Positions 7,133-15,657 of a stretch of 64,000 bases of DNA are shown piece after piece. The notes below the pieces were generated by a model. It ran no database searches, was not told the DNA's origin, and saw only the letters and a list, made by a program, of their open reading frames with translations. Position 1 is the first letter of the stretch. Each line of letters begins with the position of its first letter. Source of the stretch: Bacteroidota bacterium (GTDB lineage: Bacteria > Bacteroidota > Bacteroidia > Chitinophagales > Chitinophagaceae); NCBI GenBank assembly GCA_013285905.1, contig JABDGU010000006.1:1-64000 (forward strand), in the 5' to 3' direction. The position numbers and the translations under genes are program-made.

Positions 7133-9307
7133 CTAAGCTCCTAATGGTAGTTGCACATTAAACGTGGTTCCTTTGCCTTTTTCGCTCGTCACAGTAATAG
7201 AACCATTATTAGCTTTCACAAATTCGTAACACAGCAATAATCCCAGGCCTATGCCCTTTTCCCCATCAGTGCCGTAAGTGGTAGTTTCAGCGGTCGACGT
7301 AAAAAGCTTGTTTATCTGCTCCGGCAACATGCCTACACCTGTATCGGAAATGCTAAGGTTTACAGAATCTTCCACCGCGATGGCATTAAGAGTTATACAG
7401 CCATTGTTGGGGGTGAACTTAACGGCATTCATTACTATATTCCTGATAATTATCTGCAATTGCTCCGGGTCGCAAAGAACCTCAATGTTGTCAGGTATGT
7501 TGTTATTGATACCTATTCCTTTGGTTTCTGCTATATCATTCAATAATTCAATTGTGTCCCTTGCTGCCAGCAGCAGGTTCACTTGCGCCGGATTGGCATG
7601 TGTATGGCCCTGTATATAATGTCGTGCCCATTGCAATAAGTTGTCAAGCAGCGTATTCAGCGATTTGAGCTGCCTGTTCACTTCCGGTTTTAGTTCAGAA
7701 AATTCTTCCGGGCTAAGTATATCCTGGTCAAGCATCTGCACTGTCGACGTAACTGAGCCAAGAGGCCCTCTCAGGTCATGGGAAAGCACTGAAAATGTTT
7801 TATCCTTAAAGCGGTTGAGCTCTTCAAGCTTTTGGGCCTGCTTTTGTATCTCTTCTTTTTGTCTCAATATTTTTTTCCTGCTCCGCTTCTCATGCAGGCT
7901 ATTGCGATACAGTAATACACTTATGATAATAAGCAAGACCAAGCCGCCCACCAATGCAAGCATTATCAATTTCTGCCTTTCGCTTTTACTTTGCTGGATC
8001 TCTTTGTCCTTATTAAGTAAGGTTATCTGGCTTTCCTTTTTTCCAAGTTCATAATCAAATTGTGTTTGTAATATCCGTTTATTGGTTTTTTCGTTGTACA
8101 GTGAATCATAATAATTATAATATAACTTATGATATAACAATGCATGCTGGTAATCATGCAGCCTTTCATATGCATCAGATAAATCCCTGGCTGTTTCAAA
8201 AATGCTTTGTTTCAGTTGTTTTATTTGCGCCATGTTCAAAGCCTCCTGCAAAAGCGTGATACCCTCCTGAACTTTCCCTCGTTTCACTAGTATCGCACCA
8301 ATGGTCTGTTTACCTGTTTCTATGATAATAGTATCCGCCTGGTCATCCTCTTTCAACAACCTGGTGTAAATAGCAAGAGCAGAATCATCATTACCTGTTT
8401 TATAATAAGCGTCGGCAATATTGCCCAGGCAAAGGTTTTTCCATCTTATATCGCCAATAGCGTCTGCTATCGCAATTGCTTTATTATATGCCTTGAAAGC
8501 GTCGGTATAATCCTGCATCTGGCAATATGCCACTCCGGAATTAACATAGTTAGAGAATAAAACCTCTTTGTCGCTTACACCATTTATAGCAAGGCCCTGG
8601 TCAATATATTCTTTTGCTTTTTTATAATTGCCCATCCCGGAATACACTGTGGCTATATTCACCATAGTCATTGATATATCTTCATTGCTTTTAAGTTTTT
8701 CAAAAGCCTTCAATGCATTAATATAATAAGTGATAGCCTCCGGAAAATTACTCTGGTCTGCATATATCCCGCCAACATCTACCAATGCCAGCCCTTCTGT
8801 TTTGAGATTATTAATAGTTCTGCAGATATTTATGCACTTGTCATAACATTCAATGGCCAAAGCCCTGTTGCCAATGCGGTCATATATATCAGCAACAGAA
8901 AGCAAAACCCTGCACTGCGACTTCTTACTATTTGTACCCTCGTAAATATGTAAGGCCTCCAGGTAATATTTTAATGCGGTATCAAACTTGTTTCTTCTTA
9001 AATCGCCTATTCCAAGAAATTGCAGACAAGATGCCTCTCCTCTTAAATAATTTAACTTATATGCCAATTGCAAACCCTGGTTTGCAAACAACATCATCGA
9101 ATCCAGGTTGGTATCACGATAGCCCGAGGCTATGTCCGATAGCAATTGAACTTTAGTAGTATCATTTTGCAAATGAGATTTGAGGACAAAAAGAAGGCTA
9201 TCCTTGTTTTGTGCTTCTGCGGTACCGTTGAATGGTAGTGAGAAAAACAAACTAAGCGCAAAGACTACCCAATAAAAAGAATTTGACCGGTTTATCTTAT
9301 TATCCAT
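7133..9307 (-). CDS. TPR-repeat sensor histidine kinase
   Basis: About 724 aa from the Met at 9307 (MDNKINRSN); an upstream Met at 9352 is possible, but the signal sequence fits the inner start better. An N-terminal signal/TM region is followed by several tetratricopeptide repeats (periplasmic), one TM helix (WLLIIISVLL-like stretch two thirds along), a coiled coil, HisKA with the phospho-acceptor in FSVLSHDLRGPLGS, and HATPase_c with N box IVMNAVKFTPNNG, G1 DTGVGM and G2 GIGLGLLL. No response regulator is adjacent, so its partner is unknown. This architecture is common in Bacteroidota. Confidence 0.93.
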   Translation of the reverse strand: MDNKINRSNSFYWVVFALSLFFSLPFNGTAEAQNKDSLLFVLKSHLQNDTTKVQLLSDIASGYRDTNLDSMMLFANQGLQLAYKLNYLRGEASCLQFLGIGDLRRNKFDTALKYYLEALHIYEGTNSKKSQCRVLLSVADIYDRIGNRALAIECYDKCINICRTINNLKTEGLALVDVGGIYADQSNFPEAITYYINALKAFEKLKSNEDISMTMVNIATVYSGMGNYKKAKEYIDQGLAINGVSDKEVLFSNYVNSGVAYCQMQDYTDAFKAYNKAIAIADAIGDIRWKNLCLGNIADAYYKTGNDDSALAIYTRLLKEDDQADTIIIETGKQTIGAILVKRGKVQEGITLLQEALNMAQIKQLKQSIFETARDLSDAYERLHDYQHALLYHKLYYNYYDSLYNEKTNKRILQTQFDYELGKKESQITLLNKDKEIQQSKSERQKLIMLALVGGLVLLIIISVLLYRNSLHEKRSRKKILRQKEEIQKQAQKLEELNRFKDKTFSVLSHDLRGPLGSVTSTVQMLDQDILSPEEFSELKPEVNRQLKSLNTLLDNLLQWARHYIQGHTHANPAQVNLLLAARDTIELLNDIAETKGIGINNNIPDNIEVLCDPEQLQIIIRNIVMNAVKFTPNNGCITLNAIAVEDSVNLSISDTGVGMLPEQINKLFTSTAETTTYGTDGEKGIGLGLLLCYEFVKANNGSITVTSEKGKGTTFNVQLPLGA

Positions 9308-9450
9308 GTATATGCGAGAAAGCACTTGCAATGTAGGGAAATAATATAACACTTGTTCTCCAGGCTACTGTCGACTAGCCATCATTATTATATGGGAATC
9401 CACTATTTTGCGAAATAATTGACTAATTACGCATACCGAAAAATAAAATT

Positions 9451-9978
9451 ATGATACGCTATATAGCTTTTTTACGTGCCATGAATGTCGGCGGGCGGGT
9501 GCTGAAGATGGAAGAATTAAAGAAAATATTTGTGATGCCCGGTTTTAAAAACATAAGTACCTATATACAAAGCGGCAATGTTATTTTCGACTGTGCCGAG
9601 GAAGACACATCTCTTCTTGCAAAAAAGATAGAAGCAAAACTATTCAAATCCCTCTCTTACGAAGTAAAAGTATTCATAAAAACGATCCCGGATATTGCTG
9701 GCATTGTTAAAAAGAACCCTTTTAAAGATCACCCCGAAGATATGAACCTGCATGTAAGCTTTCTATCAGCAAAACCCGACAAAGAAAAAGTTGAGCTGAT
9801 CCTTCCTCTGCAAAATGAGAACGAGCAATTCAAGGTTATAAATACAGAAATATACCTGTTGGTGAAAAAAGGCGGCTACGGCAATTCCACATTTTCAAAT
9901 AATTTCTTTGAAAAAAAACTGAAGGTTCAGGCCACCACCCGCAATTGGGCCACTGTAAATAAGATGCTGGAATATTAG
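9451..9978 (+). CDS. DUF1697 family protein
   Basis: 175 aa. The N-terminal signature YIAFLRAMNVGGR and the motif STYIQSGNVIFD identify DUF1697, a small cytoplasmic family of unknown function widespread in bacteria. The length is normal and the C-terminal TRNWATVNKM block is conserved in the family. It stands alone and overlaps the convergent SRPBCC gene by 4 bp. Confidence 0.9.
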   Translation: MIRYIAFLRAMNVGGRVLKMEELKKIFVMPGFKNISTYIQSGNVIFDCAEEDTSLLAKKIEAKLFKSLSYEVKVFIKTIPDIAGIVKKNPFKDHPEDMNLHVSFLSAKPDKEKVELILPLQNENEQFKVINTEIYLLVKKGGYGNSTFSNNFFEKKLKVQATTRNWATVNKMLEY

Positions 9979-10424
9979 GGCAGTTTCCCCAACATTGTTT
10001 TTGCAGTCTTCATTCCTCTTCTTGTGTTCTTTTTAAGGCTCATTGTTATCAAGGGTCTTAACAAACGCAGTAAGAACGAATCTTTGAAAATCAAGGTGTT
10101 TGTCTGGGTCCATAATGTACCTGAATCTTCCGGAATATACTTCCATGAACCTCCTCCACCGCTTATCATAACAGAGCTTACATTGGTCATTACAAGTGAA
10201 GTTTTATTGGGCCTGTCGTCGAGTTTATATACCAGTTCTGCCTTCAGGCCCCAACTTCCAACAATACTTATTCTCCTTGGCTTAGTTTCAATAACTTTTG
10301 CTTCCCTTATTGTTTTGTCCCAAAGTGAACGCTTATTATAGTCTTGCGTAAAATCCCATACTAGATATGGTGGCCGGTTTATAAAAATGCTTTCTGATAT
10401 AGTTACTGTCATTGGTAGTTTCAC
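9975..10424 (-). CDS. SRPBCC (START-like) family protein
   Basis: 149 aa. SISESIFINRPPYLVWDF-type opening and alternating beta strands suggest the polyketide cyclase/START-like fold that binds small hydrophobic ligands; no catalytic residues are assignable. The start is either the GTG at 10422-10424, directly abutting the racemase stop, or the ATG at 10410-10412. The tight spacing makes it the second gene of a racemase-SRPBCC operon. Confidence 0.8.
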   Translation of the reverse strand: MKLPMTVTISESIFINRPPYLVWDFTQDYNKRSLWDKTIREAKVIETKPRRISIVGSWGLKAELVYKLDDRPNKTSLVMTNVSSVMISGGGGSWKYIPEDSGTLWTQTNTLIFKDSFLLRLLRPLITMSLKKNTRRGMKTAKTMLGKLP

Positions 10425-11117
10425 TTAAAGACTTAATGCAAACGCCGAAGCGGCTTCTGCATGTATGCGGGTGGTATCAAAAACAGGCATCTTCACATCA
10501 GCTTGTTTGATCAACAATGGTATCTCAGTACAGCCTAAAATAATCCCTTCAGCGCCTTCTTCAACAAGTTTGTCCATTATAACTAGGTATCTCTTTTTAG
10601 TTTCTTCATTAATAATGCCCTTGCCCAATTCACCGAATATAGATGCATGAATAAATGTGCGGTCTTCCTCTTCGGGTACTATGGCTTCTATGCCTTTATC
10701 TGCTAATTTCTTTTTGTAGAAATCCATTTCCATCGTTGGTATAGTGCCCAGCAAACCAACTTTTCGCAGGCCCTGTTTGTTTATCTCGTTGGCAGTGGCT
10801 GCAGCAATATGTATAAGGGGCATGCCGGTTTGCCTTTCAATATCTTCGGCAAACATGTGCATTGTGTTGGCACATAGAACGATTGCGCCCGCGCCACTCT
10901 GTTTTAAATGCATACACGCATTAGTTACCATGCTCAATACGGCCTCATTGTTTTTAGCATCTGCGTTCTTTTTTACTTCCGCATAATTGAGAGAATAAAT
11001 AATGCACTCAGCGTAATTAAGGCCTCCTAATTGCTTATTCACAGCTTCATTAATATACCGGTAATAATCAATTGTAGATACCCACGATATGCCGCCTACA
11101 AGACCTAAAATTTTCAT
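10425..11117 (-). CDS. Aspartate/glutamate racemase family protein
   Basis: 230 aa. MKILGLVGGISWVST at the N-terminus and the two active-site cysteines, C82 (VLCANTMH) and C196 (LGCTEIPLL), define the PLP-independent Asp/Glu racemase superfamily (YgeA/RacX type). Both catalytic Cys are present, so broad-specificity amino acid racemisation in the cytoplasm is likely; the substrate is not fixed by sequence. It is followed immediately by the SRPBCC gene. Confidence 0.92.
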   Translation of the reverse strand: MKILGLVGGISWVSTIDYYRYINEAVNKQLGGLNYAECIIYSLNYAEVKKNADAKNNEAVLSMVTNACMHLKQSGAGAIVLCANTMHMFAEDIERQTGMPLIHIAAATANEINKQGLRKVGLLGTIPTMEMDFYKKKLADKGIEAIVPEEEDRTFIHASIFGELGKGIINEETKKRYLVIMDKLVEEGAEGIILGCTEIPLLIKQADVKMPVFDTTRIHAEAASAFALSL

Positions 11118-11136
11118 GATATAAAATAGATAAATC

Positions 11137-11922
11137 TTAAAAAGCTTTGCCTTCTTTTTTCATTGCAGCGTATTGACGCACTAAATTATACTTTATCCAG
11201 GTATCGTAAGCCTGCAGCTTGCAAACAATTAACCCATAATACCCATCCAAAAATCCCAGCCGTATTATATAATTAATAAAAAACACCCAGCCAGGCACAA
11301 CAATTATTTTCAGCAGGCTGTAATTTTTATTTTTTTCTACTCTTGCCCGTGCAGCTATATCCGAATATTTTTCAATTTTTTTCAAATGATCTGACATGGT
11401 ATAAAAGCTATAATGAAGGATATCTCCTTTTATTCTTTTTATGTTTTTAGTATTGTCATATAGCTCCCAGCGGTCATGAGGGTTCTCTCCTTTCCAGCAA
11501 CCTTTTGTCCTGTTGAAAAGGCGTATTTTTCTATCCGGATACCAGCCACTATGTTTTATCCATTTGCCACAATAATTGGTAAGCCTGCTCATCAGGTATG
11601 CGTCAGTGGCACCTGTAAAATTGGATTGTTTTATTTCCCGGATGCTTTTTTCAAGCTCCGGGCTTAGTGCTTCATCTGCGTCGAGCGACAGTACCCAATC
11701 GTTTGCAGCTTGCGAAGCTGCAAAATTCTTCTGTTCAACATGTCCAAGGAAAGCCTGTGAAATTACTTTTGCTCCATACTTTTCTGCGATGCTGACAGTC
11801 TTGTCCTGTGATAAACTATCAACCACTACAATTTCATCGGCAATATCTTTTACAGATTGCAGGCAGCGTTCTATATTCCTCTCTTCATTAAAAGTGATGA
11901 TAACAACGCTAATTTGAATCAT
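11137..11922 (-). CDS. Glycosyltransferase family 2 (WaaE/KdtX-like)
   Basis: 261 aa. A GT-A fold with ISVVIITFNEERNIERCL at the N-terminus, the donor-binding VVVDSLSQDKT and the metal site LSLDADEAL. The SGWYPDRKIRLFNR motif is typical of lipopolysaccharide core beta-1,4-glucosyltransferases of the WaaE/KdtX group. A C-terminal hydrophobic/basic region suggests association with the inner membrane. Expected role: adding a sugar to LPS core or another glycolipid. Confidence 0.9.
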   Translation of the reverse strand: MIQISVVIITFNEERNIERCLQSVKDIADEIVVVDSLSQDKTVSIAEKYGAKVISQAFLGHVEQKNFAASQAANDWVLSLDADEALSPELEKSIREIKQSNFTGATDAYLMSRLTNYCGKWIKHSGWYPDRKIRLFNRTKGCWKGENPHDRWELYDNTKNIKRIKGDILHYSFYTMSDHLKKIEKYSDIAARARVEKNKNYSLLKIIVVPGWVFFINYIIRLGFLDGYYGLIVCKLQAYDTWIKYNLVRQYAAMKKEGKAF

Positions 11923-11980
11923 GCTTTGGTATGGAGTTTACGCTTCTTGTAAACTATTTAGATGGAACAGTAAATGAAAA

Positions 11981-12445
11981 TCAGGAAAGTAACTTTTGGC
12001 GTAACAGGAATTCAAGCTGGTCGTTCGAAACACTAAGCTTTTCTGTCATCTCTTTTTCTTCTATTCGCTTTTTATAAACGTCGTAAGCCCTTTGTATGGT
12101 CATGTCAAGTTCTTCTTCGTTCCAGGGCTTTGTGAGATAATGAAAAATTTTACCTTTATTAACTGCATCAATAACGGCATTCATATCTGCGTATCCCGTT
12201 AGCAAAACTCTTATAGGTTCGGGATGTTTTTCAATAATGGATTCCAGGAATTCTACCCCCGTCATACCTGGCATCCTTTGATCCGTAATTATTATATTTA
12301 TTTTGTTATTATCCAGAACTTTCTTCGCTTCTTCCCCCCCGATAGCCGTAAACACCTGGTATTTGATCCTAAAAACAGCCTTAAAAGAGATAAGGTTATT
12401 ATTTTCATCATCAACGTAAAGTATATTTATTTTTTCATTTGTCAT
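11981..12445 (-). CDS. Response regulator, single receiver domain with coiled-coil tail
   Basis: 154 aa. REC domain 1-122 with acidic pocket V-D12-D13, phospho-acceptor D55 (IITDQRMPG), T/G-Y switch in LLTGYAD and K-P in YLTKPW. This is the RpfG-like REC type. A short charged coiled coil follows and no DNA-binding domain. The REC is clearly paralogous to the REC of the hybrid kinase at 17944 (shared ILYxDDExNNL and VLxTGYAD blocks). It is divergent from the ThiF-nitroreductase operon, which suggests joint function. Confidence 0.93.
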   Translation of the reverse strand: MTNEKINILYVDDENNNLISFKAVFRIKYQVFTAIGGEEAKKVLDNNKINIIITDQRMPGMTGVEFLESIIEKHPEPIRVLLTGYADMNAVIDAVNKGKIFHYLTKPWNEEELDMTIQRAYDVYKKRIEEKEMTEKLSVSNDQLEFLLRQKLLS

Positions 12446-12630
12446 TTTTCCATCTTAATTTTCATTACATCCGAAATAAATAATACTAAATTTGGTCTCG
12501 AAATATATGCAAGTTAAGAGATTTGTTTGTACTATTATACTATAAATATAATGATTAAAGCAATTAATCCAAGCACTTACCACTAAATATATTATGAAAG
12601 CTGTTTTGAAAGTTCTTAAATTCAATATAA
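12446..12630. promoter_or_regulatory. AT-rich divergent promoter region
   Basis: 185 bp between the divergent receiver gene and the signalling operon. A perfect -7 element TAAATTTG lies at 12487-12494 (+). The region is very AT-rich. The start of a 28-codon open frame (12594) overlaps the beginning of the next gene and was not called. Confidence 0.4.
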
Positions 12631-14952
12631 ATGGATATTATAAAGAGATATACCGCTTCACAAAGCATTTTGTCGAGTGATATATACACTCCTCAAATTT
12701 TTAATACCAAAGTTAACGAGCATAGAAAAAAAATAGAAAATCTTCTCGATAAGCATAACTCACTTTATATTTATGATGAAATAGACGGACAATTAAGAGA
12801 GTTAATAAAAAGCCTGAACCCTTCAATAAAAATAAAACAGGAAGACTACCCCGCTTTAATCAAGGAACACCTTAATGGTCAAGACTTTGATGATTATGGT
12901 GTTTGGGTATATTATCCCTGGAGCCAGAAATTTATTCATACCCTGGATGAAGAAGAGTTCATTGAGATCAGGACAAACAGGAACCGCTACAAGATAACGC
13001 GGGAAGAACAACAACTTTTAAGAACAAAAAAGATCGGTGTCATAGGCTTATCTGTCGGGCAGTCAATTGCTTTGACTTTGGCCATGGAACGCACTTGCGG
13101 GGAATTGAGATTAGCTGATTTCGATACCGCTGAGTTAAGTAACCTGAACAGGATACGCACAGGCTTGCATAACCTGGGCGTAAAGAAAACCATAATTGCT
13201 GCAAGGGAAATTGCTGAAATAGACCCGTTTATAAAAGTGAAAATATTCAGTGATGGGCTCACTACCGGCAATATGGACGATTTTTTTGAGGGAGATGGCA
13301 AACTTGATCTTTTGGTGGAAGTATGTGATGGACTGGATATAAAGATACAAAGCCGTTACAAAGCCCGCTCCCTCAAAATACCAGTGGTAATGGATACTAA
13401 TGACAGGGGCATGCTGGATGTGGAACGCTTTGACCTGCAACCTGACCGGCCTGTTTTACATGGGCTTGCAGATGGCCTTGACCCTGAAAATATTAAAGAC
13501 CTCAGCAACGAAGAGAAAATCCCCTACATTCTTAAAATGGTGGGAATTGATACTATTTCAACGAGGCTTAAGGCTTCTATGATGGAAGTGGAGCAATCCA
13601 TCAATACCTGGCCACAACTTGCATCTTCAGTTACCCTTGGTGGAGCTTTAACAACCGATGTATGCCGCAGGATATTGTTGGATCAGTATCATGATTCGGG
13701 CAGGTATTATATAGACTTGGATGAACTGGTTGAAGATAAGGTAATACATAAAAACGGGAAAGCTCATTTCGGCGCTAATCCATACAAACCACTTGAGCAG
13801 GAAGAAATGCAGAAAATAGTTGCAAAATATTTCTCTTTTGCAAAGGCCCCCGAGTATAAACCGGCTGAAGAACAACTTGATAAAATAATAGACGCCGCTA
13901 TCGCTGCGCCATCTGCAGGTAATAATCAACCCTGGAAATGGTATTATAGTAATGGCATCTTATTCCTTTTCCATGATAAATACAGGTCATGGTCATGGGG
14001 CGATTATTATGAAATGGGATCCCACATGGCTTTAGGTGCGGCTCTTGAGAATGTTCACCTCGAAGCGCTGAAATTAAAATTAGAAGATAAGTGTACAGTT
14101 CTGCCTATAAAAGATGAACCTAAACTAATTGCTGTTGTCCATTTTGCTACAGACTTGATGAATGAAGATTTGCTTAGTTTGAAGCTTGCCGATAATATCT
14201 TTAAAAGAACTACTAACCGAAAACTTGGTCCCCGCAAGCCATTGCCAGCTGCTTTTTACGACACTTTACAAAATGTAATTCAGCCACTTGGCAATATACA
14301 TCTTGCCCAACTTGATGATGAAGAAAACCTTACTAAACTAGGCGGGATCATAGCCTCTTGCGACAGGATAAGATTGCTAAATGAGCAGGGCCATGAAGAG
14401 TTTTTTAATGAAGTGCGGTGGACAAAGGAACATGCAGAAGAACACAGGGATGGAATTGAGCTAGCCAGCGTGGAATTGAGCAAAAGTGATATAGCGGGGT
14501 TCCAGGTAGCACAGGACTGGAATGCTGTTGAATTACTAGCTAAGTGGAATAAAGGGGACGCTTTCAAACGTTCATCTGTAAAAACCATCAAATCGGCGTC
14601 AGCTATGTTACTGTTTTCGATACCTGAATTTGACCATAGTTCTTTAATAAATGCCGGAAGGGCTATTGAAAGAGTATGGATATTTGCTAATTTACATGGC
14701 ATTTCAGTCCACCCTATGCTATCGCCTGTTTTCTTTTTTAACAGGATGATACACGGCAAAGGCATTGAAATGGAAGAAAGTGTTATCAAAGAATTGAAAG
14801 GATTGAGGGAAGAATTTGTAAATATTTTTCCATTACATATAGAAAACCAAGGAGCGTATTCAGAGGTATTTCTCATGAAATTGTCAATTGCTGATGATAT
14901 CGGGACAAAATCATTGAGAAAACCTAAAAAAGATATATTTTACAGGGAGTAA
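12631..14952 (+). CDS. Rv1355c-like fusion: ThiF/E1-like adenylyltransferase plus nitroreductase
   Basis: 773 aa in two parts. Residues about 110-350 form an E1/ThiF/MoeB Rossmann domain: nucleotide loop IGVIGLSVGQS (135-145), acidic strand LRLADFDTAELSNLNR (159-174) and the second half TDVCRRILL. No CxxC zinc pairs are visible. Residues about 405-760 form a nitroreductase-like flavin domain (AAIAAPSAGNNQPWKW). The same fusion is known from Mycobacterium as Rv1355c (annotated moeY), of unknown function. ThiF plus flavin dehydrogenase chemistry recalls the activation and oxidation steps of azole-type natural products. First gene of a five-gene run; the next start follows the stop without a gap. 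Confidence 0.88.
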   Translation: MDIIKRYTASQSILSSDIYTPQIFNTKVNEHRKKIENLLDKHNSLYIYDEIDGQLRELIKSLNPSIKIKQEDYPALIKEHLNGQDFDDYGVWVYYPWSQKFIHTLDEEEFIEIRTNRNRYKITREEQQLLRTKKIGVIGLSVGQSIALTLAMERTCGELRLADFDTAELSNLNRIRTGLHNLGVKKTIIAAREIAEIDPFIKVKIFSDGLTTGNMDDFFEGDGKLDLLVEVCDGLDIKIQSRYKARSLKIPVVMDTNDRGMLDVERFDLQPDRPVLHGLADGLDPENIKDLSNEEKIPYILKMVGIDTISTRLKASMMEVEQSINTWPQLASSVTLGGALTTDVCRRILLDQYHDSGRYYIDLDELVEDKVIHKNGKAHFGANPYKPLEQEEMQKIVAKYFSFAKAPEYKPAEEQLDKIIDAAIAAPSAGNNQPWKWYYSNGILFLFHDKYRSWSWGDYYEMGSHMALGAALENVHLEALKLKLEDKCTVLPIKDEPKLIAVVHFATDLMNEDLLSLKLADNIFKRTTNRKLGPRKPLPAAFYDTLQNVIQPLGNIHLAQLDDEENLTKLGGIIASCDRIRLLNEQGHEEFFNEVRWTKEHAEEHRDGIELASVELSKSDIAGFQVAQDWNAVELLAKWNKGDAFKRSSVKTIKSASAMLLFSIPEFDHSSLINAGRAIERVWIFANLHGISVHPMLSPVFFFNRMIHGKGIEMEESVIKELKGLREEFVNIFPLHIENQGAYSEVFLMKLSIADDIGTKSLRKPKKDIFYRE

Positions 14953-15657
14953 ATGTTAAAAATACGGGCATTTAAGGCCACTGATGATCTTGAGTCATGC
15001 AAGCGCTTCGCGGAAGGGCATGCTAATGTTTTGCGGGATTATGGTGTCACAAAGGTAACATCGTCGAAAAACGATTGGTTTTATAACCCTGATGTATATG
15101 TTGTACTGGTTGAAACAATTGATGGATCGGAAGTAGTAGGAGGAGAGCGAATACACTTAGTGAATAAAAAATTCCCCTTGCCTATTGAAGAGGCTGTATC
15201 AATTGTTGATAAGAGAATTTATGACCTTGTGGCCCGGTATTCGGACAATCAAATAACCGGGGAGCTATGCGGGCTGTGGAATGCAAAGCTAATTGCGGGG
15301 AGAGGCGTTAGCTGGTTCCTGACAAAACTGGGAGTTGCAATTGCGAATATGATAAGTATGGACAGTCTTTTTGTGTTGTGTGCCCCGTATACCGTAGAGA
15401 TGTGCCAAAAGGCCGGTTTTGAAATTGAAACTTCTATAGGCGACCATGGAACTTTCAATTATCCCAAACTTGACCTGATAGCGACTGCCCTTTTGATAAA
15501 AGACCCCGAAACACTGGGCTATGCAGATAATAGCGTGCGGGAAGAAATTTTTAATTACATTAGAAACCCACTGGGTACTATTATTGAAGCCGGCCCAAAA
15601 GGAGATACTGAAATAGAGTATAATATTTTGCTGCCAAAATTGCAAAAACAATTATGA
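14953..15657 (+). CDS. Acyltransferase-like protein (GNAT / N-acyl amino acid synthase type)
   Basis: 234 aa. It has the GNAT-fold order of motifs: N-terminal MLKIRAFKATDDLESCKRF, a central beta strand ending in GGERIHLVNKKF, the acyl-CoA or acyl-ACP pocket region GLWNAKLIAGRGVSWFL and a late ...FVLCAPYTVEMCQKAGFE helix. This resembles the LuxI/FeeM-like branch rather than plain acetyltransferases, but no catalytic residue is certain. It directly abuts the ThiF-nitroreductase gene and overlaps the kinase gene by 4 bp. Inference: it acylates the product of, or a substrate for, the fusion enzyme. Confidence 0.7.
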   Translation: MLKIRAFKATDDLESCKRFAEGHANVLRDYGVTKVTSSKNDWFYNPDVYVVLVETIDGSEVVGGERIHLVNKKFPLPIEEAVSIVDKRIYDLVARYSDNQITGELCGLWNAKLIAGRGVSWFLTKLGVAIANMISMDSLFVLCAPYTVEMCQKAGFEIETSIGDHGTFNYPKLDLIATALLIKDPETLGYADNSVREEIFNYIRNPLGTIIEAGPKGDTEIEYNILLPKLQKQL